The translations under genes were made by a program, and so were the position numbers. Of a stretch of 6,027 nt of DNA, positions 5,449 to 6,027 are shown in pieces (the first letter of the stretch is position 1; the number at the start of each line of letters is the position of its first letter). Under the pieces are notes generated by a model. That model did no database searches. It was not told the DNA's origin and was given only the letters and a program-made list of their open reading frames with translations. This stretch comes from Candidatus Omnitrophota bacterium (GTDB lineage Bacteria > Omnitrophota > Omnitrophia > Omnitrophales > Danuiimicrobiaceae), in assembly GCA_016206815.1 (NCBI GenBank), contig JACQQT010000076.1, positions 1 to 6,027 on the forward strand, given 5' to 3'.

Positions 5449-6027
5449 TCAGCGGGATTTGCCGGTTCTTGAACTGCGCCACCGGTTGTGCATCCAAAGC
5501 CAGTCTCCGGGACGTTTCCTGACCACGTCCTCGATGGCCTTCACATACTGCTTTGTATTTTCAAAAAGATCCCTTTCGTAATCGCCTGTTTTCACGACGG
5601 GAAACGGCTCGCCAATTTCCACTAGGGTAGGGGCACGGCATGCCGTACCCCTACCGCTACGAAACGAAAAGACCGGAATGATCGGCACGTCTTTTTTAAC
5701 CGCGATCACGGCAGGCAGGGTGGTCGTCCAAGCATCCCTTCCAAAATAAGGAACCGGAATACTCCCGTAGCGCTCGTGCTGATCAATCAAAATACAAACA
5801 ATTTCATTCTGATCGAGCAGGTTCATCGCTTCCCGCGCGGCTCCTTTTTTATCAATGGTCCTAAGTCCGGTTGCCCCGCGGAGTTTGTCAACTGCATACC
5901 GATAAAGAAAAGGGTTCCCCAAAGCGCGCGCTACCGCATTGATTCGAACCCCCTCTTCTCTTGCCCTTGCGCCCGCCGCGACACCCATCCATTCCCAATT
6001 CCCAAAATGAGAAACAATCAAAACGAC
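5449..6027 (-). CDS. Lysophospholipid / lipid A acyltransferase, LpxL/HtrB-like (5' end cut by window edge)
   Basis: The C-terminal 192 codons of a family usually about 290-310 residues long are present; the frame is open to the right edge, so the start lies outside. These inner-membrane enzymes transfer a fatty acyl chain, typically onto lipid A precursors. The catalytic HX4E motif is visible as HFGNWE near the edge, followed by IDQHERYGSIPVPYFGRDAWTT, in which FGR and the Pro-rich segment are family hallmarks, then VPIIPVFSFR and the C-terminal PGDWLWMHNRWR. About ten residues after FSFR (encoded at 5626-5655) come from a palindromic repeat and do not look like family sequence; the flanking strand LVEIGEPFPV resumes normally. 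The insertion keeps the frame and lies outside the catalytic motif, so activity may be retained. The exact acyl acceptor is inferred; a non-lipid-A acceptor is possible. Confidence 0.88.
   Translation of the reverse strand, partial: VVLIVSHFGNWEWMGVAAGARAREEGVRINAVARALGNPFLYRYAVDKLRGATGLRTIDKKGAAREAMNLLDQNEIVCILIDQHERYGSIPVPYFGRDAWTTTLPAVIAVKKDVPIIPVFSFRSGRGTACRAPTLVEIGEPFPVVKTGDYERDLFENTKQYVKAIEDVVRKRPGDWLWMHNRWRSSRTGKSR
5626..5655. repeat. 30-bp near-perfect palindrome inserted in frame in the acyltransferase gene
   Basis: The two arms (GGTAGGGGCACGGCA on the left and TGCCGTACCCCTACC on the right) are inverted copies centred between 5640 and 5641, with one mismatched pair (5634 C against 5647 A). 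In the acyltransferase mRNA that mismatch becomes a G-U wobble, so the RNA could fold into a long stable hairpin. The bases encode GRGTACRAPT in the gene. The layout (GTAGGGG ... CCCCTAC with a GCATGC centre) resembles dispersed REP-like palindromes of environmental bacteria. Only one copy is present in this window, so its repeat status is inferred. Confidence 0.7.

Noticed and set aside
6019..6021. TTG as the start codon of the acyltransferase
   Set aside because: The frame remains open to the edge (Val-Val precede it), and the catalytic HX4E motif would be only a few residues from the N-terminus, whereas family members have about 100 residues before it.

Overview
The window is about 6 kb of bacterial DNA with roughly balanced base composition. 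It is densely coded and every supported gene lies on the minus strand, so transcription runs from high to low coordinates. A lipid A-type acyltransferase points to a Gram-negative outer membrane. A ferredoxin-dependent 2-oxoacid oxidoreductase points to an anaerobic or ferredoxin-based metabolism. Together with the SplB-like radical SAM protein and a nucleotidyltransferase pair, this looks like an uncultured Gram-negative anaerobe. An Omnitrophota- or Elusimicrobiota-like genome is a guess, because no rRNA or taxonomic marker is present.

Layout in transcription order: (1) an LpxL/HtrB-type lysophospholipid acyltransferase, missing its N-terminus at the right edge, whose reading frame contains a near-perfect 30-bp palindrome; (2) a 430-residue spore-photoproduct-lyase-like radical SAM protein; (3) an RsuA/RluB-type pseudouridine synthase joined to it by an ATGA stop/start overlap; (4) a 72-codon ORF and (5) an 86-codon remnant of a nucleotidyltransferase, also joined by ATGA and preceded by an extended -10 box placed so that the mRNA would be leaderless; (6) a hotdog-fold acyl-CoA thioesterase; (7) korA, a fused gamma-alpha subunit; (8) korB, the beta subunit, cut at the left edge.

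korA and korB overlap by 8 bp and clearly encode one enzyme, which oxidatively decarboxylates a 2-oxoacid (probably 2-oxoglutarate) to its CoA thioester and reduces ferredoxin, or runs in reverse. The thioesterase hydrolyses CoA thioesters, but a promoter-like site separates it from korAB, so a pathway link is only suggestive. The remaining genes are unrelated housekeeping or accessory functions.

No gene-free stretch exceeds 300 bases. The longest gap, 136 bp upstream of korA, holds a candidate promoter and a ribosome binding site. No tRNA, rRNA, CRISPR array, insertion sequence or convincing terminator was seen. The points most worth following up are the palindrome inside the acyltransferase, the internally deleted nucleotidyltransferase with its leaderless promoter, and the SplB-like protein that lacks the cysteine essential for true spore photoproduct lyase.
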